64,000 bases of DNA, taken from Dasyornis broadbenti. Taxonomy: Eukaryota > Chordata > Aves > Passeriformes > Dasyornithidae. The notes beneath the pieces are model-generated. The model ran no database searches. It saw only the letters and a list, made by a program, of their open reading frames with translations, and was not told the DNA's origin. The first letter of the stretch is position 1. Every line of letters begins with the position of its first letter. Positions 53,992-64,000 of the stretch are shown here, in pieces. A program made the position numbers and the translations under genes. Where the stretch lies: positions 2,748,032-2,812,031 of the forward strand of contig VZRN01005010.1 of the NCBI GenBank assembly GCA_013397935.1, read 5' to 3'.

Positions 53992-54895
53992 TGTAGTGGG
54001 TTGACCCTGACTGGATGCCAAGTACCCACTGAAGCCTCTCTATCACTCCCATTCACAGCTGGACAGGGGAGAGAAAATATAGTGAAAGGTTCATCAGTTG
54101 AGATAAGGACCAGGAGATTAACACTCACTGATCACCATCATGGGCAAAACAGATTAAACTTGGGGATATTAATTTAGTTTATTACTAAAAAAAAAAATCA
54201 AAGCAGGATATTGAGAAGTAAAATAAATCTTAAAAAACACTGTCCCCCCTCACCCCTCCCTCCTTCTCAGGCTCTCCCTCATACCCACCAGAGGTGCAGA
54301 GATGCAGGGAACAGGGTTTATGGTCAATTCATCACAAGTTGTTTCTGCCACTGCTCAGGGAGAGGAGTCTTTCCCCTGCTCCAGTATGGGGTCCTTCCCA
54401 CAGGAGACAATCCTCTATGAACTTCTCTAGTGAGAGTCCATGCCACGGGCTGCGGTTCTTCACAAACTGATCCAGCATGGGTCCCTTTCCACAGGGTGCA
54501 GTCCTTCAAGAGCATGCTGCTCCAGCGTCAGTCCCCCACAGGGTCACAGGTCCTACCAGGAAACCTGCTCCAGCATGGGCTCCACTCTCCATGGGTCCAC
54601 AGATCCCTGCCAGGAGTCTGTTCCAGCATGGGCTTCCCCCAGGTCCACAGCCTCTTTTGGTCACCTACCTACTATGGCATGGATCTCATCCATGGGCTGC
54701 AGGTGGATCTCTGCATCCCCATGGTGCTCCATGGTCACAGCTGCCTCACGTGAGCAGCGCCATGGGCTGCAGGGGAATCTCCCACGAGTGCCTGGAGCAC
54801 CTGCTCCCTCTCCTTCTTCATTGACCTTGATGTCTGCAGAGCTGTTCCTCTCACATGTTCTCCTTCCTCTCTGACTGCAATTATATCTGCACAGA
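53992..54895 (-). mobile_element. ERV LTR (ERVL-like), antisense, truncated
   Basis: From the TG at 53992 ('tgtagtgggttgaccctgac') the sequence follows an avian ERV LTR that I recall as common in songbirds and other neoavian birds: 'gctggacaggggagagaaa', 'tgggcaaaacagatt', repeated 'ctccagcatgggtcc' blocks and 'ttgaccttgatgtctgcaga'. On the minus strand an AATAAA at 54183-54178 sits near the 3' end, so the LTR reads antisense to TPK1. The part that should follow beyond about 54895 (the U3 start) is missing, so the copy is truncated; no internal genes are seen. The family name is from memory and uncertain. Confidence 0.75.
54368..54760. repeat. Degenerate tandem units inside the ERV LTR
   Basis: The motif 'tccagcatgggtcc...ccacaggg' recurs at intervals of roughly 55-75 bases (near 54380, 54470, 54530, 54570, 54625). 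The units differ from one another, so these are old internal duplications typical of this LTR family. Confidence 0.6.
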
Positions 54896-57800
54896 TCTAC
54901 TTTGATCTTTGCTATTGTAACTTCACATGTTGGAGTTAAGGACTGAGGCTTTACAGAGCTTTGTCAAATCATATTTAATTTACTTTTGGCACTGAAGCCC
55001 AGTGACAGAGCAACATGTGCTGTAGAACAGGACTGTGGATATGGTGCTGAGCTAGTGCTGGCAGCAGTAATAAGAAGTCAGCCTGCTTAAATTTGGTTTT
55101 CAAGGCTGGCTAGGGACTGGCTTTAGATCAACTCCCTTAGGAAAATCATATCCCCATCACAGAAAGCAGAGAAGTGCTAAATTTCTTGGGAGACTTGCTG
55201 TTGGGGACTCTTACTACACACTGGTAGGCAATATAAGAGGCTGGCGAGGACTGTTGTGAAATATTTATGGCATTGCTGCAGTTCTCCTCCATGGAGCATA
55301 TGAACAAGATCCCCATTTCACCCAGGCTCTGTAGGTGTTTACTGAGCAAATATCCACACACCAGTATTTCAGCTACAGGCCCAATTTGATTGATACAGAA
55401 ATAATAATTTTGTCTGCACCTTTTCGTAAACGATGGGAGCAATGGTATGCATACAGAAGCTGAAAGACTTGTATTAGGAATGTGTTTTAAAATCCTCTTT
55501 TACTGCTTCTTTTTGCAAGTATATTAATCTAAATGTGACAGGATTTATCAGGAGTCCAAAGAACAGAGGAGAAAAATAATTATCATTGTATTCTTGTTAA
55601 CTAATATCACACTTTAAAATCTATTGAAGGACAGATAGGTGCTTGTGAGAGGGTTTGTTGTTTTCTTTTTTAATTTTATATGAAGTACTGGAAAATTACT
55701 GTAGCTACAGCCAAGCTGTTGATCTTGGTCAGTCCTGGATCTGGTTGGGTTGAAAAACTTTCTGGTGCTAAGTTGTTTGAAGCCTGATGTACATGGATGT
55801 AGTCACCTATCCCTGAGATTCTGGTAAGGAAAAGATTCCCTCTCCTTCCTCTTTCCGTCTCTTTTCCCTGTCTCCAACAGCCCAATCATGAGAAATGCAG
55901 GGGGAATTTCACTCCTTTCTGCAGCACTGTGCCACTTGCTAGGATCATTTAGATACCTTTCTCTAACAAATCCAGTAGATTTCAGTGCTAGATGTATCAT
56001 ATCAACTTGACAGTGTAGCAGCTTTCAAAATAGCAAGTATTTTTAGGTTCTTTGCTGTCATGTCAAACCAGAGCTTCAGACCCACATGCTGTGACAGAAC
56101 ACCATTGTTTTTAGCTAATCTCAGGTTTCAGTGTTGCACCAGATTGCCATCCTCAGCTTTGTGTGACTAAGTAATGCCTCTAAAGTATGACAGTGTAATA
56201 GGATGATGTGTGCTATGAGATGTCTTATGGACAAGTTAGCAGTAAGACAATTCATTAGCTGATGAATCTCAGTATTACTCTTGCCCTTTTCCTCATGAGA
56301 ATAGTGTTCTTTATCTCACAACATGAAGCAAAGACAGACCAAAATAGCAACAAGTTATTTTGTCTAGCTTATATGCAAAATCTCTACAGCAGTGACTGTC
56401 AAACTGAAGCTACATTTTATTTCTGCAGCTGTTTCTTCAGTGCTCTAACACAATTATTAATAGTACCTGTCAGCTGTATAGCACCTCAGCATTGTAAGTA
56501 GTTTGAGAAACATTATACTAACTTAGTGGAAAGCATAAAAAATTAAGTAAACACCCTACTTCTTACCGGCTAAACTCATTTCTTAAAATTACTTTGTAGC
56601 TTGGCTTTGCTTTTAGCTTAGTGAAACAGTCTTCCAGACACCTATTTCTCTGACTTACTTTATATTTATGATTTTGCTAAATCAATTCCAATACAAGTTT
56701 ATCACATGTAGACCAGAAAGGCACTACTGAAAACAGTATGTGGAATTACCTTGTCTAACTTTCCAGGCCACTTTAATTAAGTTAAAACGCTAAAGTGATT
56801 CTGAACAAACAGGGAAGCACATCTTGCTGGTAGTGCTAAAATGCTGCTAATAGCTGTAGAAACTCCTTACAGTTAATGATTCTTGTTGATCTTGGTGAAG
56901 CAGTAGTAGCAGCAGAGACCTCAGTGTAGAAGGCACTCTGTTTCTTAGGATAATTTTTTTCAGCTTATCATTTTAAATTGCCACCAAGCAGATGATGTGA
57001 CAGGAAGAATTTGAGCTATTCTTACAGTACCACCACGATTACAAAGCTAGAAAAAATATGTGGAAATAAAAATGCATGCTGGAAATAAATTTGAAAACTT
57101 CTGGCATTCATTTGCATTTCTGAAGGCTCTCTCAACATGGGTGGTTTCTATCCAGGGTAGAACATGAGGTTCTGTTAATGTATTTTTTTCTCTTTTTTAA
57201 ATGAAGTTGTGAAGCCTTGACAGCCTTTAAGCTTTTGTTGTCACCTCCTAAATTCCCCCCAGTGTGAGGCCAGGCAGAGCCCTGGGGTGCTGCAGAGCCC
57301 TGGCCAGGAGTCTTTGCCAGCAGCTGAACCTGTGGAATAGCCACCCATCCCTGCCTGCTGGGCCCCCTTCCTTCCATAGCTTCTCAATGCTTTCATAATT
57401 CAGTTTGTATGAATGCACTGAGTTTATAAAACCATTGTTCTGTGCCACAAAACTACGTACCCAAAGTTACAATAGTTATAAAAAATGCCCAATGCAATTT
57501 CTGCTTATTCAAAACTCCCCTTGGCCCTGAGGGAATCTGTACAGTACCAGGCTGGTCTGCTCCCTCCCAGCGGACTCAGCAAGCCTTTATGGTACTTCTG
57601 TTGCATCAGTATTGAAAATAGTTCATGTTTTATTGTAAATTACTGTTATTTGCAACTTCCAGTTTTGCAGTTCCCACTGCACAGAGATCAAGCTCTCAAT
57701 TTTTCCTTTGTATCCATCAGTGTAAATCAAGATTAACTCCAGTGAAATCAGTCTAACCACAAGTGTAAAGCTAAGAGGAATGAAAGGAAAATCAGTCTAT

Positions 57801-60800
57801 AAACTACTAGGGGTTTTTTTATTTTTAAATAGCAAAATTAATGCTGCTGTTCTGCAGACACAGAGTGACCTGCAAAGTACTAGCTCATGCATTACTAATG
57901 TATCTCCATTTAAATGCAGATTTTTGCTCCTAACACAGAACTTCAGGGAAATCCTCTCCAGATAAACTGTAATAGGATACCAAATGGTCATTCAGTATTT
58001 CACTTCAGCTTGTGTTTCAGCTTATTGATCTTAATTTTCTATCATTTTGATGAAGCATTTGCCTAGGGGGAAGAGGATTACATTCACTATAATATGGCTT
58101 TTAATTAATAATTAATTATTTTAATATTCCACACATTCATGCCAGCAGTGGCAATCTGCTTGTATTCCTTTCCTTATTTCTGTTTTCAGTGGTGGAAACC
58201 AGCAAGGTGTGACTTTACATATTTCAGGAAGTAATTGAGACACAGTGGAGAAAAGGAAGTATGGCATAAGTATCGGTATCTATGTGGGGCATGCTTATCA
58301 TAGTAGTGTTTTGTTCTCAGTCATTTGTGGTAACTAACAGTGGTAAGACCATTGCTTTTGTGCAATAAGACATTGCTTTTGCCACATATGACAAGTTTCT
58401 AAGATGAAATTTTTCTCTGTATATGCCTCCCTCAAGCACTGCTTAAGTGCAGCTTAAAAGATGTACATGAAGCCTTGATAGATATTTTATATATAAGCTC
58501 TCTTCTATCTTCTCTGGACTGAGCTTTAAGTGTCCTAAATAGTACAACAGAACATAGAAATTATATTTATAAGTCTACTAGATCATGAATACAGTTATTA
58601 GAGAGGAATTACCTGATGCTGAGAGTGTATTTGCAGCACCTAACCTGATGACATCCAATCTAGCTAAAACTAGGCCAGACTATTTCTCAGTTTCCAGGCG
58701 GAAAGCCAGCAGCACAAGGATTGCAAGCAAGGCTTAGGTCTCATTTTTAGTATCATCTACTCAAAAATAACTCCCTACTGTGATAGAAGTATAGGTATGA
58801 TGAGATTTTTAAAATAAATTTTTAGGTTTGGCTTTTTTGATTATTTATGTAACTTAATTACCTATAGGGTGCATTTTGTTAAATTTCCAGATGTTATTCT
58901 TGCGACCATAAGATTCATGAATTTTCAAAAATTTTACGTCTGAGATTAACATTTTCTATATAGCATCCTAGGATTTGTATTTTTTTGTTTTTAATTATCA
59001 GAATAAGAGAAATAAAATAGTGGAAATTGCCAGTCTTAGGTTTACTGAGACCTCTTTTGTTATATAATTTGGTCAGTAAAACTGATGTCTAAGAAGTAAT
59101 GATAGTTGTGATTATGCTCCTTTGGGAAGCTCACCTACACGCCCTCAGTTTTCTGCTCTGAGATTATTTCCAACATTCTCAAACTCTGGCAGATTGAAAC
59201 ACCTACTAAACGATACAAAAACTGCTAGAAAAACATTCCTCCACTACCTCATCAAAGTCAGTCCCCTCCGTGCCCATGTTTAGGTCTGAATTAGTGGTAT
59301 GCTGCAATCCATCAGACAGAAATTTGTTACTGTTAAGAACACCAGGCACACCATCAAAAATTGTCTCATGACAGATTTTGTTGGATGGAGAGTTTGCTTT
59401 GGGGGGTAGGGAGGAAATTGGTGGGGTTTTTATCTCTCCCAAAAAAGGCAAGAACAGCATTTGCTTTTAATTTTGAAATCCTTGCTGACTTTATAGATAG
59501 AGAGTAATGAAAAAATAATATAGCTACAATGGAGAAGCTAGGTAGAGTATTTTTCTCATCAGTGGTCCATTATCAGAAAACACAGTTTGATTGGAACCAA
59601 AGCACTAAACAAAACTTTTAAGGCTGCTGGAAGCTGGAGAAGAGGGGGTTTCAATGAATCACTTATGGGTTTATCCAAATCAACTCTTTAAAGTTCTCAC
59701 AAAAAACAAGAGACTACTATTGGTCAAAAAGAAAACTTTCAGTGATCCAAAATAATATTTCTTTTAATTAGAAAATTATAAAATTTCCAGGGTTTTTTAA
59801 ATTTTGATTTTTTTTTTTTTAATCCCAATGTGGAATCCTTTATTAAAGTTGGATTTGGTATAGCAAAACCATAAATACTAAATATTAGAAAATAAAAAGG
59901 TGGTATTCTTTGGAGTATGTTTCTTGAAAGGTAATCTCAGTAGTGAAAATGGGTGTTGTAATAGGTTTTTTTTTTCCCCAAGACATAAGTTCGTGCTAGG
60001 ATTTAACAAATAAGACTGAAATTAATTTCTAAAAAGGGGAATGGATCAGGTATGAACTGATAAAACTTCCCACTTCTTTGACCTTGTACACTTCCATCAG
60101 AATGCATGACACAGCAGGAAGTTTGCCTAGCAGCAGCAGGTATGCACATCCTCTTGATTCCTTTACTGGCTCAAACCTAGGTTTTTCACATTAATTACTG
60201 TTCATTTATTGAATGGAAAACATGCATTTTTAATTATGTTAGTTGAAATGTTGGCTGGCTGTGAAACCAAGTGCTTGAAATTGGTCCATTTCAGCCACGT
60301 GAATCAGCAATACTGTTGTATAGTTTTTGCATTTTTTCATTTCAGCATTTCAAACTGATCCTTGTGCAGAAGAAAACCTGATAGAGAAAGATTAAAGGCT
60401 CCATCTAGTGGGCAAGAATTTTCTAATGAAAGGGGGAAAAAAAGGCTCTCGTTTTCACTTGATTTTATGCACTAAGAAATACGGCTTTAGATTTTGTTTC
60501 ATTAAGCTGCCATGTTTTTGTTAATTCTTGCCTTCTGCAGAGCCATTATTTTATATGCAAAGCTGTGAAACATTAAGTATTATTCTGAGTCTTGAGCAAG
60601 AAGCAATAAATGATACTAAATGAGTGGGTTTATACAGTAGTTCATCAACAAAGTTCTTCCTCCCCACCCCCTTCAAGTTTCAATATATAGTAACCAAAAA
60701 AAGGTAATTTGTGTGTCAACAAATGTTTTAACGTATTTAAGGTTCTTTCCTACTTAAAACTGACTAGAAACATAAATTACTTGACCACAGCACTTAACAC

Positions 60801-62465
60801 AGTATTTTGGGAGTAATTTTACACAGAGAACTCCACCCATCTGTTACCTCATCATTAAATGACTTGTTTACCTGCAAACAGTAGGTAAACAGGGAAATCT
60901 GTTTTCTGGCAAGACACAGCCCCAGTGGCCTGTGTTGTGTCTTTCAAAGGCAAACATCAAAACTCATTCATCCTGGCAATTATCTAGAAGCCGGTCTGGG
61001 ACTGTTGTGTGTCCAAAAACATCCTGACAGAATCTAGCACTTTTATTTTAGGTACACAATTGATTTAGTACACCAGTACTTTTTTCCTTTCTTTTCTCTT
61101 TGCTTAAGTTCTGCACCGCATTGCAGTTATGCTCCCAGCTCCTGAACGTCAAATGGCAGGAATTTTCCATTTGCAGTAGCGAAGCTTGGGTGTTACTCTC
61201 TCATTCCAACAAATTCAGCTAGGAGCTGAAACCTCCAGTTCACTTCACACTTGTAACAAGCGTAGGAGCAGGAATAACTCTCGGCAAGCACAGATTTGGC
61301 AGAAGAGACACTGAACTACATGTCCTGGCTTTTGTCCAACTGTGTCCCTCCTTTTAAAGCCATAGAGCATGGCAAGATCAGTTCCTCCTGTGTAACTTCC
61401 AGCAAGGGGTAGACACTGCAACATCCAGTGTAGTAATGCACTACACCCAAGTTTGCTACGGCCAGCGTTCATATCCAACACTGGAAAATGCATCTCCTGT
61501 ACAAACCAGAAAATAGAGCTCACTAAGTTGTTTTGCCCTCCTTCTGATCTCCCTTTGCACTGGGACACTTGAAAGCAATGCAGAGGATTTTTACTTGGGT
61601 ATTACTGCACGATTTGGCAGTTTTGATAGGTCACACAGACTTGCCGATCTTCATGAACAATTCTCCCTCCCCAGCTGCAGCTCTCTTTGTATCCTCCATG
61701 GAAATGTTTTTCTGAGGTGCCTGTTAGAAGAGCAGTCATTTGGTTTGTTTTACAGGCTAAAGCAAAGGTTAGTATTAGAGTTCTTACTCAGAACCTTTCT
61801 ATGAGCAAGGACTAACTCAGAACTGAGTAGCTCTGGAGTGCCTTTGAGGAAGCTGATATGTTTGCAACATGCACACGATGCTATTTCAGAAAGGGAAGAA
61901 ATGAAAGACAAAACTTAAGCTGCATGTTTTGGTATTTGTTAGAGTAATGCTGTACATGAACACCTACCTCACGACGCATGCAACAGAAGAACATTTGCAA
62001 GGCTCTTAATTCAAAGTTGTTAAATAATATCACTTTTAACTGCTGGCCTTTGCTCTAGAACTGTTCCTGTTTTAAAAGATTACAGGCTTGTTGCTGAGCT
62101 AAAGCAAATCCCAAGTTTGGAACTACAGTGAGATCCTCTTTGTTTTACTTTAAATACCTTTTCAAGCACTAGTAGTTGAACTGATCCTAATGAAATACAA
62201 ATTTCCAGATGTGAAACTCTGAGGACTATCAGACAAACTGCTTTTGTAATCATCTGCTGTAAACTCAAAATGTTAATTTGGGTATTAATTTATTGCCTCT
62301 ACAGGACATTGACAAGTCTCATACAAGCCTTCTAATTCGATTATGTTTGGCTGGTTATTCAGCTACTTTTTTGTTCTTTGTGGGAGCAGTGGTCTTCAAA
62401 ACAAATGCACTGATGTGCATTTATTGTTGTAGAGAACTGCTAAGTCTCTTTCTTATTTTTCACAG
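54896..62465. other. Intron stretch up to the last exon
   Basis: AT-rich intron with no recognised gene. A GC-richer patch lies at about 57245-57375, and a TAAT-rich cluster (58101-58128) consists of repeated TTAATTAAT-type sites. T-runs occur near 59809-59820 and 59967-59976. The last bases form the polypyrimidine tract and acceptor of the TPK1 last exon. Confidence 0.5.
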
Positions 62466-62584
62466 CCAACCAGGTGCTGAAGTTTGGAACACTCGTCAGT
62501 ACTTCCAACACCTATGACAACTCTGGGATTGTGACCATCGAGACAGACAAACCTTTGCTGTGGACAATGGCTATCAAGAGATAA
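62466..62584 (+). CDS. TPK1: TPK1 last coding exon with stop codon
   Basis: This exon encodes the C-terminal 38 residues of thiamin pyrophosphokinase plus the end of the split Thr codon, then TAA at 62582-62584. It follows a pyrimidine-rich acceptor (ending cacag at 62461-62465). The peptide contains LKFGTLVSTSNTYDNSGIVT and ends LLWTMAIKR, matching the vertebrate TPK1 C-terminus; the human protein ends in KS rather than KR. By counting back from the human C-terminus, the Asn of SNTY and the following Asp correspond to N219 and D222, positions I recall as altered in human TPK1 deficiency; both are intact. The exon contributes strands of the thiamin-binding beta-sandwich at the dimer interface (family knowledge). 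No frameshift or premature stop is visible, so the gene looks functional here. Confidence 0.94.
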
Positions 62585-62653
62585 GATCAGCTACAGCTGC
62601 CGTTTCTGATCTGACACAACTCAAATTACTACAAAATTTCACTGAATTAAGAC

Positions 62654-62659
62654 AATAAA
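62654..62659 (+). terminator. TPK1: Proximal poly(A) signal AATAAA of TPK1
   Basis: Canonical AATAAA hexamer 70 bases after the stop codon. Cleavage would be expected 10-30 bases downstream. It is the first such signal after the stop. Confidence 0.55.
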
Positions 62660-62719
62660 GCTGTTGCAAAAGATTTAAACAGGCACTGATTTTACATATT
62701 GAATGGAAAACAAGTCTGA

Positions 62720-62725
62720 AATAAA
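62720..62725 (+). terminator. TPK1: Second poly(A) signal AATAAA of TPK1
   Basis: Canonical AATAAA hexamer 136 bases after the stop codon, 66 bases beyond the first. The two could act as alternative signals. Confidence 0.45.
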
Positions 62726-63225
62726 AGTCACTTGAGATTGACTCTAAATTACTTGCAGTAATAGAGTACTTCATTCTGGTACCTCACACTACTTAATCAG
62801 AAGATGCACGAGCAGCCACTCAGTACAATCACAAGCAGAAATGAATGTAAAGAAACTGCTACTGCTTATCCGGTTAGTTCAGACTACTTTTACAAAGTAT
62901 TTTACTCCAATACTGAACTAATTCTTTCCCCTCTTGCCAAAAGAAAATACAGTACCCAGTTGCACACAGTGTAACTATTACAAAGTGATAGCACTAAGAT
63001 TATCTAATCTCATTTTTCTGTCCTGGTTTGCAGGTGCTGGTGAAGATTTCACAAGAATAATAACTGAACTTTTCTACTTAGGAAGCAAGTTAGTGTCCTG
63101 AAGAAGCTTGTTTCGCTGTAATACCATTATCAGATTTCCCAGTATTAACTGCTTTCAAAGTCTAATAGAAATACCATTTTACCTTCTGCAAATACCAAAT
63201 GCTTACAGTAAGGTTTTTGGAGTGA

Positions 63226-63231
63226 AATAAA
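63226..63231 (+). terminator. TPK1: Distal poly(A) signal AATAAA of TPK1
   Basis: Canonical AATAAA hexamer about 640 bases after the stop codon. If used, it would give a longer 3' UTR. Use is unproven. Confidence 0.4.
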
Positions 63232-63250
63232 CACCTTAATCTGAGAAGGA

Positions 63251-63769
63251 AGAGCATTGCATCTAGCAAAGTTTTTGCAGGCTTAGTTCTTAAAATCAAA
63301 ATATACAATCACTTAAAATAATGGAAACTTCCAGGTCAACATGCAGAGGCCTTTTTACAATTCTACATACAGAACAGGGTCCAAAATGGTTGTAGATCCT
63401 GTTCAACATTTGAGCAAGCTGTGGATCTGCTGAAGGACTGCTTAGTGTCTGTGACAACTAAATTATCTTCAAATGGTACATTTCAGTAATCAATTATGTT
63501 TGCATTTTTTAATTATACCATCAGAATAAGGAGTGGAAATGAAACTTCTTTATTTAATGAAATTTTCTTCCTGTCAAGTACATACTATAACCTAGCAGGA
63601 CTTCCAAATGCAGGAAGGAATTAGTGATAAGTGGGGTGATTCCAGAAATTAGTGACAAGAATTCCCATACACTTCTACATCACCACTTGAAAGGACACAG
63701 AAATGCTGTTTTCTTGCGGTCTGCTTTTGCTGGAACGATGATGTTCCAATGTTTAATTTACTGCTTAGT
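63251..63769. other. Downstream flank of TPK1 without recognised features
   Basis: AT-rich sequence after the distal poly(A) signal. I see no gene or named repeat. It could still be 3' UTR if a further, non-canonical poly(A) site is used. Confidence 0.4.
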
Positions 63770-63945
63770 AAACAGCTCCTGAAGAGAGGTCATACAGCTG
63801 TACCCCCGCTTGGAAGTTTTCAGTATTTGACTGGACAAAGCCTTAAGCAACCTCATCAGAATGCAACACTGACCCAGCTTTGAGCAGGACATTGGACTAC
63901 AGACCTTCCAAGCTTTCTTCCCACCTGAATGATTCTACTATGGTT
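63770..63945 (+). mobile_element. Degenerate CR1 LINE 3' fragment, sense
   Basis: The order 'tttgactggacaaagcctt', 'aagcaacctcatcag', 'gctttgagcaggacattgg', 'actacagaccttcca' and 'gaatgattctactatgg' follows the + orientation of the CR1 3' UTR (compare 'aaggccctgagcaacctgatc', 'gcaggaggttggactaga', 'cctaaattattctatgat'). It is much more diverged than the other copies. It lies beyond the TPK1 poly(A) signals. Confidence 0.75.
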
Positions 63946-63988
63946 AAAAGAAGTGACAAAACAAGCAAAACACACAACTACTATTACC

Positions 63989-64000
63989 AAAAAAAAAAAA
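63989..64000. repeat. Poly(A) run at the window edge
   Basis: Twelve A residues up to the last base; it may continue beyond the window. Origin unknown. Confidence 0.6.

Larger units (their letters stand above)
275..62465 (+). other. TPK1: TPK1 last intron, about 62.2 kb
   Basis: The intron is bounded by a consensus gtaagt donor at 275 and a cag acceptor ending at 62465, and it interrupts the reading frame in phase 1. It is AT-rich and carries the transposable-element fragments listed separately. Most recognisable retroelements lie antisense to TPK1. No other protein-coding gene is convincing inside it. Confidence 0.9.
62585..63250 (+). other. TPK1: TPK1 3' untranslated region (end uncertain)
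   Basis: Sequence after the TAA is AT-rich with no long open frame on the + strand. It contains three canonical AATAAA hexamers. The first would give a 3' UTR of about 90 bases, the third one of about 670 bases. Which site is used cannot be told from sequence alone, so the end given here is the most distal plausible one. Confidence 0.6.

Noticed and set aside
54430..54874. Three overlapping + strand frames of 107-144 codons with Pro/His/Gly-rich repeats
   Set aside because: They come from tandem units in the ERV LTR; overlapping frames that are all open are a product of the repeat, not a gene.
62574..62774. 66-codon antisense frame overlapping the TPK1 stop
   Set aside because: Shadow of the last exon and 3' UTR, with no independent evidence.

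Overview
The window is a piece of a bird genome, probably from a passerine. Its only protein-coding gene is the 3' end of TPK1 (thiamin pyrophosphokinase 1) on the + strand. The bird assignment rests on several CR1 LINE fragments with the typical 3' end (imperfect ATTCTATG-type repeats), avian-type endogenous retrovirus LTRs and old amniote MIR-like SINEs. A short element that joins a tRNA-Ile-like head to a CR1-like tail resembles the passerine TguSINE1 family as I recall it; this is the main hint for a passerine and is inference.

Layout: positions 1-162 are the end of a TPK1 intron. The penultimate coding exon is 163-274. An intron of about 62.2 kb follows (275-62465). The last coding exon is 62466-62584, ending in TAA. 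The 3' UTR follows, with AATAAA signals at 62654, 62720 and 63226. A degenerate CR1 fragment (about 63770-63945) and an A-run close the window. The two exons join in phase 1 and encode the C-terminal part of the thiamin-binding beta-sandwich domain.

The intron is AT-rich and mostly unannotatable by eye. Recognisable insertions are: a 5'-truncated antisense CR1 (4721 to about 6795) with a 380-bp solo LTR nested in it (5170-5549, target duplication CATCAT); an old palindromic repeat (about 11196-11325); three MIR-like SINEs (about 12815, 16385 and 23145); antisense CR1 tails at 19497, 26326 and 50995; the tRNA-Ile/CR1 SINE at 45059; and a truncated antisense ERV LTR at 53992. A few microsatellites and homopolymer runs are also present. 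Long open frames inside the intron are either antisense reads of CR1 or LTR sequence, or look like chance frames.

I found no gene cluster, CRISPR array, operon or convincing new biological system. The leads most worth a check are the nested LTR, the chimeric SINE, two possible unannotated exons (about 14806-14928 and 51786-52169), and a possible conserved element near 21140-21360. All depend on alignments or transcript data that I could not run.
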